From Chryseobacterium sp. JUb7 (GTDB taxonomy: Bacteria; Bacteroidota; Bacteroidia; Flavobacteriales; Weeksellaceae): DNA of 64,000 nucleotides. The notes beneath the pieces were generated by a model. That model ran no database searches and was not told the origin of the DNA. It saw only the letters and a list, made by a program, of their open reading frames with translations. Location of the stretch: contig NZ_JANUFF010000004.1 of NCBI RefSeq assembly GCF_024806495.1, forward strand, positions 124,001-188,000, written 5' to 3'. The translations under genes were made by a program, and so were the position numbers. Positions 36,987 to 45,179 of this stretch are shown one piece after another (the first letter of the stretch is position 1; each line of letters opens with the position of its first letter).

Positions 36987-38084
36987 ATGGATTCTTCTTT
37001 TCCTATCCGCAAAATAATTCATGTTGATATGGATGCATTTTATGCCTCCGTGGAACAGTATGATAATCCTGCACTGAGAGGGAAGCCCATTGCCGTGGGC
37101 GGCGGACACCGCGGGGTTGTTTCGGCAGCGAGTTATGAAGCCCGGAAATTTGGTGTTCGTTCTGCCATGCCCAGTAAAACAGCAAAAGAAAAATGCCCGC
37201 ATCTGATTTTTGTTCCCCCCCGATTTCCACGCTATAAAGAAATTTCGAGAAAAATCCGTGAGATTTTCCATGAATACACAGACCTTGTTGAGCCTCTTTC
37301 TTTAGATGAAGCCTATCTTGATGTCACTGAAAATAAAAAAGGAATAGAATCTGCCAATCAGATAGCGAAAGAAATCCGTCAAAAAATTTTTGAAGAGACA
37401 GGTCTCACTGCTTCTGCCGGAATTTCAATTAATAAGTTTTTAGCAAAAGTAGCTTCAGATATCAATAAACCGAATGGGCAAAAAACCATTCATCCATATA
37501 AAATTGAAGGTTTTCTGGAAGAACTGCCTGTCGAAAAATTTTACGGCGTAGGGAAAGTTACAGCTAACAAAATGTTTAGTTTAGGGATTTATAAAGGAAA
37601 AGATTTAAAGAAAAGATCTATTGAGGACCTCACAAGAATGTTTGGAAAATCGGGTGCCTATTATTACAATGTGGTTCGGGGAATTCATAATTCAGAAGTC
37701 AAACCTCATCGTATTCAAAAAAGTGTAGCCGTAGAAAGGACTTTCTTTGAAGATCTTTTTGATGAGCAACAGGTTAATGAAAAAATAGAAAGCCTGAGTG
37801 AAGAACTTCATCAGAGACTTCAGAAAAATAATATCCTAGGCCGAACTTTAACCTTAAAAATTAAATATAAAGACTTTTCACTCTTTACCAGAAGTATGAC
37901 TAAGGAAGAATATTTTGCATCACCGCAACAATATTTCAACACCGGAAAAAAACTTTGGGAACTCCGTCCCTTTGATAAACCTGTTCGTCTATTAGGATTA
38001 TCCCTTTCCCATCTTAATACGGAAGAAAAAAAGCAGGTCTCTGTTCAACTAAAAATTCCGTTCAAAGAATTTGAGGACCAATAA
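36987..38084 (+). CDS. dinB: DNA polymerase IV (DinB)
   Basis: This 365-residue Y-family translesion polymerase has the metal-binding HVDMDAFYASVEQ (about residues 12-24) and SLDEAYLDVT (about residues 105-114). The helix-hairpin-helix thumb region (FYGVGKVTANKMFSLGIY) and a C-terminal little-finger domain follow. Length is normal, and it lacks the beta-clamp QL motif that I could recognise at the extreme C terminus. It is transcribed from a promoter abutting its ATG. No LexA-type box is evident. Confidence 0.95.
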   Translation: MDSSFPIRKIIHVDMDAFYASVEQYDNPALRGKPIAVGGGHRGVVSAASYEARKFGVRSAMPSKTAKEKCPHLIFVPPRFPRYKEISRKIREIFHEYTDLVEPLSLDEAYLDVTENKKGIESANQIAKEIRQKIFEETGLTASAGISINKFLAKVASDINKPNGQKTIHPYKIEGFLEELPVEKFYGVGKVTANKMFSLGIYKGKDLKKRSIEDLTRMFGKSGAYYYNVVRGIHNSEVKPHRIQKSVAVERTFFEDLFDEQQVNEKIESLSEELHQRLQKNNILGRTLTLKIKYKDFSLFTRSMTKEEYFASPQQYFNTGKKLWELRPFDKPVRLLGLSLSHLNTEEKKQVSVQLKIPFKEFEDQ

Positions 38085-38128
38085 ATTGTTTTTTTTCACT
38101 ACATTGTAGTAACCAAATTCAAAAATTT

Positions 38129-39601
38129 ATGAACCAAACGATGATTCAATTTTTCCACTGGTATTCGGAAGGAGATGGAAAATTATGGAAAGAAGCCGAA
38201 AAACAGGCAGAATATTTATCAGAGCTCGGAATCACATCCGTTTGGTTTCCACCAGCATACAAAGGGACAAATGGAGGCTTTTCTATTGGATATGATGCTT
38301 ATGATCTGTTTGATTTAGGCGAGTTCGATCAAAAAGGGACTACTCCGACAAAATACGGGACCAAGGACGATTATACCAAAGCCATTAAAGCTTTAAAAGA
38401 AAAGAATATCCAGATTATTGTTGATATTGTTTTAGGACATAAAGCCGGTGGCGATGAACTGGAAAAATTCAAAGCGGTAAAAGTTGATGAAAATAACCGG
38501 GAGAAAGTAATCTCCGATATTATTGAAATAGAATCTTATACTAAATTTACTTTTCCTGGAAGAGGCAAAAAATATTCTGATTTTGAATGGAATTTCACCT
38601 GTTTCAGCGGTGTTGATTATGCCGAAGGAATGGATTCCCATATTTTCAAAATCCAGTCTGAATATGGAGATGACTGGGAAGAAATGATTGATGATGAGAA
38701 AGGAAATTATGATTATCTGATGTATAACGACATTGAGCACCGCAATCCTCATGTTCGCGAAGAACTTAATAACTGGGCTAAATGGTATTTTGACCAAACA
38801 GATTTTGATGGGGTAAGACTCGATGCTTTAAAACATATCTCTTTCGATTTTTATAAAGAATGGCTTACCTTGCTCCGCTCCAATTCAGGGAAAAATATTT
38901 TTGCGGTGGGCGAATATTGGGCTCCCGGATATTTGAATCTTCTTCAAAAATATATTGATGTTACGGAAGGCTGTATGAGTCTGTTTGACAGTTCCCTGCA
39001 AAATAATTTCCATACCGCCTCTAAGGAAGGAGGATCCTATGACTTAAGACGAATTCTTGAAGAAACGCTGACCCAGGCAGATCCTTTACATTCGGTAAGT
39101 TTGGTAGATAATCATGATACTCAGCCTTTACAGGATCTTGAAGCTCCGGTAGAAGAATGGTTTAAGCCTATTGCTTATGCCCTTATTCTGCTGAGAAAAG
39201 ATGGTTATCCCTGCGTTTTCTATCCCGATCTGTATGGTGCTCATTATATTGATAAAGACAGAGAAGGCAATGATCAGGAGATTTTTTTGAATAAAATAGA
39301 CGGAATTGAAGAGCTCCTGAAAGCGAGAAAAGATTATGCCTACGGTGAACAAAAAGATTATTTTGAAGACGCCAACTGTCTTGGATGGGTGCGCGAAGGA
39401 GATGAAGAACATTCTGGCTGTGCCGTGGTTCTTAGCAATAAAGATGCTTACGAAAAACCTATGGAAATGGGTGAAAAATATATCGGAAAAATCTTTTACG
39501 ACCTATTAAAAAGATCAGAGGATAAAGTAACTATAGATGAGAAAGGCTGGGGAAATTTCCCTGTTCCTGCCGGAAATGTGAGCGTTTGGATTGCTGAGTA
39601 A
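38129..39601 (+). CDS. Cytoplasmic alpha-amylase (GH13)
   Basis: This 490-residue glycoside hydrolase cuts alpha-1,4 glucans. There is no signal peptide, so it acts inside the cell. The GH13 sites are present: DIVLGHKAGGDE, the nucleophile in DGVRLDALKHI (about residue 233), the acid/base Glu in AVGEYWAPG (about residue 261) and VDNHDTQP (about residue 327). It resembles the AmyS/liquefying amylase subfamily. The inverted repeat actac-att-gtagt at 38098-38110 lies just upstream and may be an operator. Confidence 0.92.
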   Translation: MNQTMIQFFHWYSEGDGKLWKEAEKQAEYLSELGITSVWFPPAYKGTNGGFSIGYDAYDLFDLGEFDQKGTTPTKYGTKDDYTKAIKALKEKNIQIIVDIVLGHKAGGDELEKFKAVKVDENNREKVISDIIEIESYTKFTFPGRGKKYSDFEWNFTCFSGVDYAEGMDSHIFKIQSEYGDDWEEMIDDEKGNYDYLMYNDIEHRNPHVREELNNWAKWYFDQTDFDGVRLDALKHISFDFYKEWLTLLRSNSGKNIFAVGEYWAPGYLNLLQKYIDVTEGCMSLFDSSLQNNFHTASKEGGSYDLRRILEETLTQADPLHSVSLVDNHDTQPLQDLEAPVEEWFKPIAYALILLRKDGYPCVFYPDLYGAHYIDKDREGNDQEIFLNKIDGIEELLKARKDYAYGEQKDYFEDANCLGWVREGDEEHSGCAVVLSNKDAYEKPMEMGEKYIGKIFYDLLKRSEDKVTIDEKGWGNFPVPAGNVSVWIAE

Positions 39602-39607
39602 TTTTTG

Positions 39608-39641
39608 GACTGGAAGACGAAAGTTGGAAGCAGGAAGTTAG
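39608..39641. repeat. Degenerate GGAAG-type purine tract
   Basis: Units of the form GGAAGnnGAAAGTTGGAAG follow directly after the amylase stop. Similar tracts stand at 10095-10127, 22006-22030 and, inverted, at 17285-17317 and 22058-22088. All are intergenic and mostly follow stop codons. Confidence 0.45.
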
Positions 39642-39766
39642 ATATACACTTATAACAATGTTTGTCTCTCTGTAGGAATCTAAGTAAAGGTTTTATAATT
39701 TAATCTGTAATACTACGTCTGGATTCCTACAGGATGATCAACTTCGAGAAGCATTTTTTATGTCAG

Positions 39767-41095
39767 TTAAATTTTTCGGAGTTCAAGAATCTCTGGTCTT
39801 TCCGAATGGTCTGAGATTTTTCCGGTACGGGCAAATTCTGCCCAAAGAGAGCGCATTTTCTTTCCGTTTTCCTGAATATGATTCCATGGGATATCTTTTA
39901 ACAATCCTGAGTTTTTCCATGCAGATTCGTTTTCGAAAATCAAAGGAAGATCGACGCAATGGGAAGCTCCTATATAATTGTTTTTTAGTTTGGAATGAAT
40001 TTTAAACTGATAAATATTCCCTCCACCTTCTTTATAGTTTTGAGCAAAAATATCGGTTGGCTTTTCATAAATAGATTCTGTTGTTTTCCGAACGATTTTA
40101 TTAAGAATTTTTTCGTGAAAATAGGTATACAGTCCTTCTTCTGCAGTTTTTACATAGAAAGCTGTTTCGTCATTATTAAGCCCAATTAATACATCATATT
40201 TTTTTGCATTTTCTTTCCATTTTGGGAGGCTTTCCTCTTCTTTGCATAAAGGCGGATATCCATATTGTGTACAAAAAGGCATAGAAGTTTTTAATCCATA
40301 TTTCATAAATGACGGTAAAAATTCCGCATAGCTTTCGGTCATTTTCAATGCATCAACCTCATCTTTTAATAATTCTGTTTTTTGGAAAAAATCAAGAGAC
40401 ATTTTGCTTCTTTTAAGGCGAAATCCTAGCGGTGCGCTGTGAATAATAGCTCTTTGAAATAAGTTATCCACCCCCTCAGAAATCATTAAATGCGCAATCG
40501 CATCGCCCCCGGAAGACTGCCCGAAAAGAGTAATATTTTCAGCATCCCCACCAAAATTAACAATATTTCTTTTTATCCATTTCAGGGATTCTATAATATC
40601 AAATAAACCGAGATTGGCAGGTCTGCTTTCATCACCTCCGAGAAATCCGAAAAGTCCGAGACGATAGGAAATGGAGACCACGATAATATTTTGTTCTTTC
40701 ACCCAAAGTGTAGGATCGGAAGTCGGGAGATCACCACAGCCAATTTCGTACGAACCACCGTGAATCCAAACTACAACGGGTAATTTTTCATTTTCATTAA
40801 ATTTTTCAGGTCGCGTAATCGTTAAATATTGAGGAGATTCATCAGGCTGGAAGTTTTCGACGTCCGTTTTCCCAATTAATCTTTCCAAAAGCGGACTGAT
40901 ATGTTGTGGACAAACTGGTGTTTTATCTAAAATTTCATATGATTCTAAAGATTCCAGAGGGATTGGCATTTTATATCTTTCCGAACGGGCATAGCGAATA
41001 CTTTTAGCTTTAATGACTCCATTTTCTCTTAAAGCTAAAATTTTACCGAATGGCGTGTAAAATGTATGAGTTCCTATATTTTGCTGTGTTGTCAT
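39767..41095 (-). CDS. Carboxylesterase (type B / PnbA-like)
   Basis: This 442-residue protein of the carboxylesterase family has the oxyanion-hole HGGSYEIG (about residues 111-118) and the nucleophile elbow GQSSGGDA (about residues 191-198). The C-terminal histidine candidate is in GASHCVDLPLIF. It is somewhat shorter than typical 490-residue relatives. No signal peptide is seen, so it is cytoplasmic. The substrate is not predictable. Confidence 0.9.
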   Translation of the reverse strand: MTTQQNIGTHTFYTPFGKILALRENGVIKAKSIRYARSERYKMPIPLESLESYEILDKTPVCPQHISPLLERLIGKTDVENFQPDESPQYLTITRPEKFNENEKLPVVVWIHGGSYEIGCGDLPTSDPTLWVKEQNIIVVSISYRLGLFGFLGGDESRPANLGLFDIIESLKWIKRNIVNFGGDAENITLFGQSSGGDAIAHLMISEGVDNLFQRAIIHSAPLGFRLKRSKMSLDFFQKTELLKDEVDALKMTESYAEFLPSFMKYGLKTSMPFCTQYGYPPLCKEEESLPKWKENAKKYDVLIGLNNDETAFYVKTAEEGLYTYFHEKILNKIVRKTTESIYEKPTDIFAQNYKEGGGNIYQFKIHSKLKNNYIGASHCVDLPLIFENESAWKNSGLLKDIPWNHIQENGKKMRSLWAEFARTGKISDHSERPEILELRKI

Positions 41096-41374
41096 CCCAA
41101 AACAAAATTTATTTTTTCATATTAAATTTATGAATTTTTTCGTTTCATTTAAACACAATTATTTTATATTTTTTCAAGTACGAAAATCTCAAAGACCAAC
41201 CCCTTAATCATTTAGGTTTATTATTAAACTGCAAAGTAAGAAAACATAAGTTCTCTACAAATCTATTTTCAGAGTTTCCCATCCCTGCAAAGATCTAAGC
41301 ATAATATGGAAGGATTCATGCCTGGATTCTTTAAGAATGACAAACTGCCCGAATATTTTTTTTAATATTAAAAA

Positions 41375-42289
41375 TTAATTCAAAGCTTTATACTCACTCG
41401 GAGATACGCCTACTTTACTTTTGAACAATCTCGTAAAATGCTGTGGATATTTAAATCCTAAATCATAAGAAATTTCACTGATCGATTTTTTTGCAGGATC
41501 GAAAATCTGATCTTTTGCGACATCAATCAGTTTATTGTGAATAAATTCCTGAGCGGAAACGCCCAATTCTTTTTTAATGATATCTCCAAAATAATTCGCC
41601 GAAAGGTTAAGCTGTTCAGCAAAATAATTGACCATCGGAAAGCCTATATTTTTAGGTTTGTCAGACTTTAAATAATCATTCAGTAAATTTTCAAATTTTC
41701 CGATAACCCCTTGGTTAATATGATCTCTTGTAATAAACTGACGGTCATAAAAACGCATACAATAATTTAGGAACAATTCAATATTGTTGACAATTAACGA
41801 TTTACTGTGCTTGTCAATCGCTTGCCCGAGCTCATGCTTGATATTCTTAAAACATTCCAGAATAATTTCCCTTTCTTTTTCTGAAAGATGCAGCGCCTCA
41901 TGAACATCGTAAGAAAAGAAATTATAGTCTTTGATATTTTTGCCCAAATTAGTCCCTTTCAATAAATCCGGATGAAAAATTAAAGCAAAACCTGCGGGTT
42001 GTATAAATTTATCTTTATTGTAAATTCCATAGGTCTGTCCGGGCGCAATAAAAACCAACGTCCCTTCCTGATAATCGTAGCTGTTTTTTCCGTAGATCAT
42101 GTCTCCGCACATCACATCTTTCAAAAAGACGGTATAAAAACCAAACGTTCTTAAATGCTGGCAAATAGGATCTGATTTAGAAAAATCAATCACGCTTACC
42201 AGCGGATGCAGGGTTTCATGATTCGCCATTTTATTGTATTCCGAGACACTATTATAAATTTCAACCACCTGATTTTCCATGACGTACAT
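41375..42289 (-). CDS. AraC-family transcriptional regulator
   Basis: This 304-residue protein has an N-terminal sensor region (about residues 1-170, with a cupin-like GTLVFIAPGQTYG segment) and a C-terminal AraC DNA-binding domain. There are two helix-turn-helix units, the second ending SEISYDLGFKYPQHFTRLFK. A start three codons inside (MENQ, 42280) is equally possible. It is divergent from a zinc alcohol dehydrogenase gene, its likely target. Confidence 0.9.
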   Translation of the reverse strand: MYVMENQVVEIYNSVSEYNKMANHETLHPLVSVIDFSKSDPICQHLRTFGFYTVFLKDVMCGDMIYGKNSYDYQEGTLVFIAPGQTYGIYNKDKFIQPAGFALIFHPDLLKGTNLGKNIKDYNFFSYDVHEALHLSEKEREIILECFKNIKHELGQAIDKHSKSLIVNNIELFLNYCMRFYDRQFITRDHINQGVIGKFENLLNDYLKSDKPKNIGFPMVNYFAEQLNLSANYFGDIIKKELGVSAQEFIHNKLIDVAKDQIFDPAKKSISEISYDLGFKYPQHFTRLFKSKVGVSPSEYKALN

Positions 42290-42387
42290 TTTTATTTCTA
42301 TTCAAAATTACCACTTTCTAAATTGACATTTTAAGGTGTCGGTAAAATTGGTAAATCTTTCCGTAATTTATATAAGTTGAGTTTATC

Positions 42388-42405
42388 CAAAAGTTTCGAC
42401 TTTTG
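42388..42405. promoter_or_regulatory. Inverted repeat between the AraC regulator and alcohol dehydrogenase genes
   Basis: The palindrome CAAAAGT-ttcg-ACTTTTG stands about 100 bases from the regulator gene and 135 from the dehydrogenase start. It may be an operator or an RNA hairpin. AraC sites are usually direct repeats, so the link to that protein is weak. Confidence 0.35.
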
Positions 42406-42539
42406 TACCCGTGATAGAAATTTTTCATCCGATGAAATCAATTTTAATCGTAAATTCAAAACAACTTGATTTCAAAAAAATTCTTTATCACAAATATATT
42501 TCAGACTAAAATTAATTAACACTTAAATTAAAAAAGCAA

Positions 42540-43595
42540 ATGGGCACACTCACAGTAAAAGCTTACGGCGCAGAATCTAAAACAGCAGATTTAGCGGAAA
42601 TTAATATCGAAAGAAGAGAAGTAACAACGAAAGATGTAGAAATTGAAATTCTATATTGCGGAGTTTGCCACTCGGATCTTCACACAGCGAGAAATGACTG
42701 GGGCGGATCTTTGTACCCTGTTGTTCCAGGACACGAAATCGTAGGAAGAATCACGAATGTTGGAAGCGAGGTTTCTAAATTTAAAGTTGGAGATTTAGCA
42801 GCAGTTGGCTGTATGGTAGATTCTTGCGGACATTGTGATAGCTGTAAACATGATTTGGAACAATATTGCGAAAACGGATTTACAGGAACTTATAACGGAA
42901 AAGACAAACATTTGGGAGGTCATACTTTTGGAGGCTATTCTCAAAAAGTTGTTGTAGACGAAGGATTTGTTCTAAGCGTTCCTGAAAATCTAGATTTGGC
43001 AGCAGTTGCCCCCCTTCTTTGTGCAGGAATCACAACTTGGTCACCTTTGAGACACTGGAATGTTGGCCCGAACTCTCAAGTTGCCGTAGTTGGTTTAGGA
43101 GGTTTGGGACACATGGCCATCAAATTAGCAAAAGGTTTGGGAGCTGAAGTGACTTTATTTTCAAGAACTCCGGGAAAAACGGAAGATGCGAAGAAATTAG
43201 GTGCCGATCACGTGATAATTTCTACTGAACAGGAGCAAATGGATGCTGTGAAAGCGAAATTCGACGTCATTATCGACACTGTTCCTTATGAGCACGACAT
43301 CAATCCTTATATGCAGACTGTTGCATTGAACGGAACTTTGGTTTTGGTAGGTTTTGTAGGGGAATTCGAAAATGAATTTCCAAGCACAAGACCAATGATT
43401 TTCCAACGTCGTTCTGTTGCAGGATCGTTGATCGGAGGTATCGCCGAAACTCAGGAAATGCTAGATTTCTGCGGAAAAAATAATATTGTTTCTGATATTG
43501 AATTAATTAAAATTCAGGACATCAACAATGCATATGAAAGAATGCTGAAAAGCGATGTGAAATATCGTTTTGTAATTGATATGAAATCTTTGTAA
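42540..43595 (+). CDS. Zinc-dependent NAD(P)-alcohol dehydrogenase (YahK/CAD-like)
   Basis: This 351-residue medium-chain dehydrogenase reduces aldehydes. It has the catalytic zinc site in CGVCHSDLHTARND (about residues 41-54) and GHEIVGRI, the structural zinc cysteines in CGHCDSCKHDLEQYC (about residues 98-112), and the Rossmann motif GLGGLGHMAIKLA (about residue 184). It resembles the cinnamyl-alcohol/YahK branch. It is a single gene divergent from an AraC regulator and closed by a terminator. Confidence 0.93.
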   Translation: MGTLTVKAYGAESKTADLAEINIERREVTTKDVEIEILYCGVCHSDLHTARNDWGGSLYPVVPGHEIVGRITNVGSEVSKFKVGDLAAVGCMVDSCGHCDSCKHDLEQYCENGFTGTYNGKDKHLGGHTFGGYSQKVVVDEGFVLSVPENLDLAAVAPLLCAGITTWSPLRHWNVGPNSQVAVVGLGGLGHMAIKLAKGLGAEVTLFSRTPGKTEDAKKLGADHVIISTEQEQMDAVKAKFDVIIDTVPYEHDINPYMQTVALNGTLVLVGFVGEFENEFPSTRPMIFQRRSVAGSLIGGIAETQEMLDFCGKNNIVSDIELIKIQDINNAYERMLKSDVKYRFVIDMKSL

Positions 43596-43615
43596 TTCTT
43601 CGTATATTTTTAACT

Positions 43616-43642
43616 AAGACTCTCATTTTTGGGAGTCTTTTT
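43616..43642 (+). terminator. Terminator after the alcohol dehydrogenase gene
   Basis: The stem aagactctc / gggagtctt (one wobble pair) is followed by T residues. Confidence 0.85.
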
Positions 43643-43702
43643 TATTTATTAGGATTTAGGTTTAGGAAAAATAAATTGTCATATTGGTCTATTTTTAAAT
43701 TG

Positions 43703-44071
43703 TTACATTAATTCATATTTGCCTTCCATATCTTTAAACGCCCATTCTGCCATTGAATGAATGACCGGGATTAAACCTTTTCCGGCCTCACTTAGCTCAT
43801 AGGTTACGTGAGGTGGAACAACCGGTTTTGCGGTTCTTATCACCAATCCGTCATTTTCCAGTTGTTTTAAATGCTGAATCAACATCTTTTCTGTTACGGC
43901 TGGGATAGCACGTTTCAATTCGCTATATCTTTTATCACCGTTTGAAAGATGATATAAGATAATAGGTTTCCAAAAGCCTCCTATCTTTTCCATCACATAC
44001 GTTACGGGACAAGAATCGAGCGCATATTTTTTATTTTGCTGGATTGTTGAACTTTCTTTAATTGCTGCCAT
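43703..44071 (-). CDS. HxlR-family transcriptional regulator
   Basis: This 122-residue winged-helix protein has the HxlR pattern: CPVTYVMEKIGGFWKPIIL (about residues 20-38), RYSELKRAIPAVTEKML and YELSEAGKGLIPVI. ATG at 44071 is chosen, since the frame open to 44254 would read through the promoter and operator. It is divergent from an NmrA-type oxidoreductase gene. Regulators of this family commonly control such reductase genes in response to quinones or aldehydes. Confidence 0.9.
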   Translation of the reverse strand: MAAIKESSTIQQNKKYALDSCPVTYVMEKIGGFWKPIILYHLSNGDKRYSELKRAIPAVTEKMLIQHLKQLENDGLVIRTAKPVVPPHVTYELSEAGKGLIPVIHSMAEWAFKDMEGKYELM

Positions 44072-44090
44072 AATACATACTTTAGGGTAA

Positions 44091-44112
44091 GTACTTGTAT
44101 AAAAGTAAGTAC
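44091..44112. promoter_or_regulatory. Operator for the HxlR regulator
   Basis: The inverted repeat GTACTT-N10-AAGTAC is 22 bases long and lies between the two divergent genes. It ends five bases before the -7 box of the NmrA gene. HxlR proteins bind palindromes in such divergent spaces. Binding by this protein is inferred. Confidence 0.65.
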
Positions 44113-44117
44113 AAATA

Positions 44118-44125
44118 TACCTTTG
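44118..44125 (+). promoter_or_regulatory. -7 promoter box of the NmrA-like gene
   Basis: TACCTTTG lies directly downstream of the HxlR-type operator, which would cover the -33 region and so block RNA polymerase. Confidence 0.55.
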
Positions 44126-44171
44126 TATCAGGAAATAAAAAATATTTATCAACAAAAAAATAAAAATTATT

Positions 44172-45056
44172 ATGAAAATTATCATCACAGGATCATTAGG
44201 AAATGTAGCAAAACCTCTTGCAGAACAATTAATTGCAGAAGGACATGATATCACCGTTATCAGCAGTAATGAATCTAAAAAAAATGAAATTGAAAGTTTA
44301 GGCGCAAAAGCAGCAATTGGTTCAATTACAGATCAAAATTTCTTAATTGAAACTTTTAAAGGGAATGACGCCGCATTTTTGATGACTCCACCCAATATGG
44401 GATTTGAAAATATTGTCGAAAACACCATTAATGCAGGAAAAAACTATGCTGAAGCTGTTAAACAGACCGGTTTAAAAAAAGTAGTTATGTTAAGCAGTAT
44501 TGGTGTAGAATCTCCAGTTGAAAACGGTCCAATTAAAGGGCTTCATTTCATTGAAAAATTCTACCATGAATTGGAAAATACATCTGTTACTTTCTTGAGA
44601 GCCGGATATTTCTATATTAATTTCTTCAACGATATTCCATTAGTTAAAAACGCAGGAATTATTGGCAGCAATTTCCCTGAAAATGCAGAAATTCCATTGG
44701 TTCATCCGAAAGATATTGCGAAAGCCGCAGCTGGAGAGTTAACAAAAATTTCTGAAGGTAAAACGGTAAAATATATCGTGAGTGATGTTCGTTCCGGAAG
44801 TGATTTTGCTAAAGTTTTTGGAAATGCTATCGGAAAAACTGAACTTCCATGGGTTGAATTTAAAGATGAAGATTCTTTAAACGGAATGTTACAGGCTGGT
44901 CTCCCACAGGAAATTGCAGAATTGTACACGGAAATGGGTCTAGGAATCAGAACAGGTGTCGTACAGAAGGATTTTATTGAGCATGGTTCTGTAGTTAATG
45001 GAGAGATTAAGCTGGAAGAGTTTGCAAAGGAATTTGCAGAAAAATTTAATGCTTAA
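44172..45056 (+). CDS. NmrA-like NAD(P)H-binding oxidoreductase
   Basis: This is a 294-residue atypical SDR protein. An N-terminal Rossmann fold (IIITGSLGNVAKPLAEQL, residues 3-20) leads to DAAFLMTPPNMGFENI and KKVVMLSSIGVESP, which are typical of NmrA/QorB quinone-reductase relatives. It has no classical SDR Tyr-x-x-x-Lys pair that I can place with confidence. It is paired with a divergent HxlR regulator and an operator, which suggests inducible detoxification of a quinone or carbonyl compound. Confidence 0.85.
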   Translation: MKIIITGSLGNVAKPLAEQLIAEGHDITVISSNESKKNEIESLGAKAAIGSITDQNFLIETFKGNDAAFLMTPPNMGFENIVENTINAGKNYAEAVKQTGLKKVVMLSSIGVESPVENGPIKGLHFIEKFYHELENTSVTFLRAGYFYINFFNDIPLVKNAGIIGSNFPENAEIPLVHPKDIAKAAAGELTKISEGKTVKYIVSDVRSGSDFAKVFGNAIGKTELPWVEFKDEDSLNGMLQAGLPQEIAELYTEMGLGIRTGVVQKDFIEHGSVVNGEIKLEEFAKEFAEKFNA

Positions 45057-45066
45057 TTCTCTTTGT

Positions 45067-45131
45067 TGAATTTAAAATAAGTTTCGGCGAGCCTTTGGCT
45101 CGCCGAAACTTATTTTAAATTCATTTTTTTG
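45067..45131. terminator. 27-base perfect hairpin, terminator
   Basis: Bases 45067-45093 pair perfectly with 45097-45123 around a 3-base loop, and seven T residues follow. The core is GTTTCGGCGAGCC. It is much longer than a usual terminator and probably serves the NmrA-like gene and the convergent phosphodiesterase gene. Confidence 0.88.
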
Positions 45132-45179
45132 ATAGGGTTTTCCCTATCCTGTTTTAAGTCGTCCCTTCGGGGCTTCCAT

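Noticed and set aside
43703..44254. Long 183-residue version of the HxlR regulator with a membrane helix
   Set aside because: The extra N-terminal part reads through the operator and promoter region and into the divergent gene. The standard HxlR start is at 44071.
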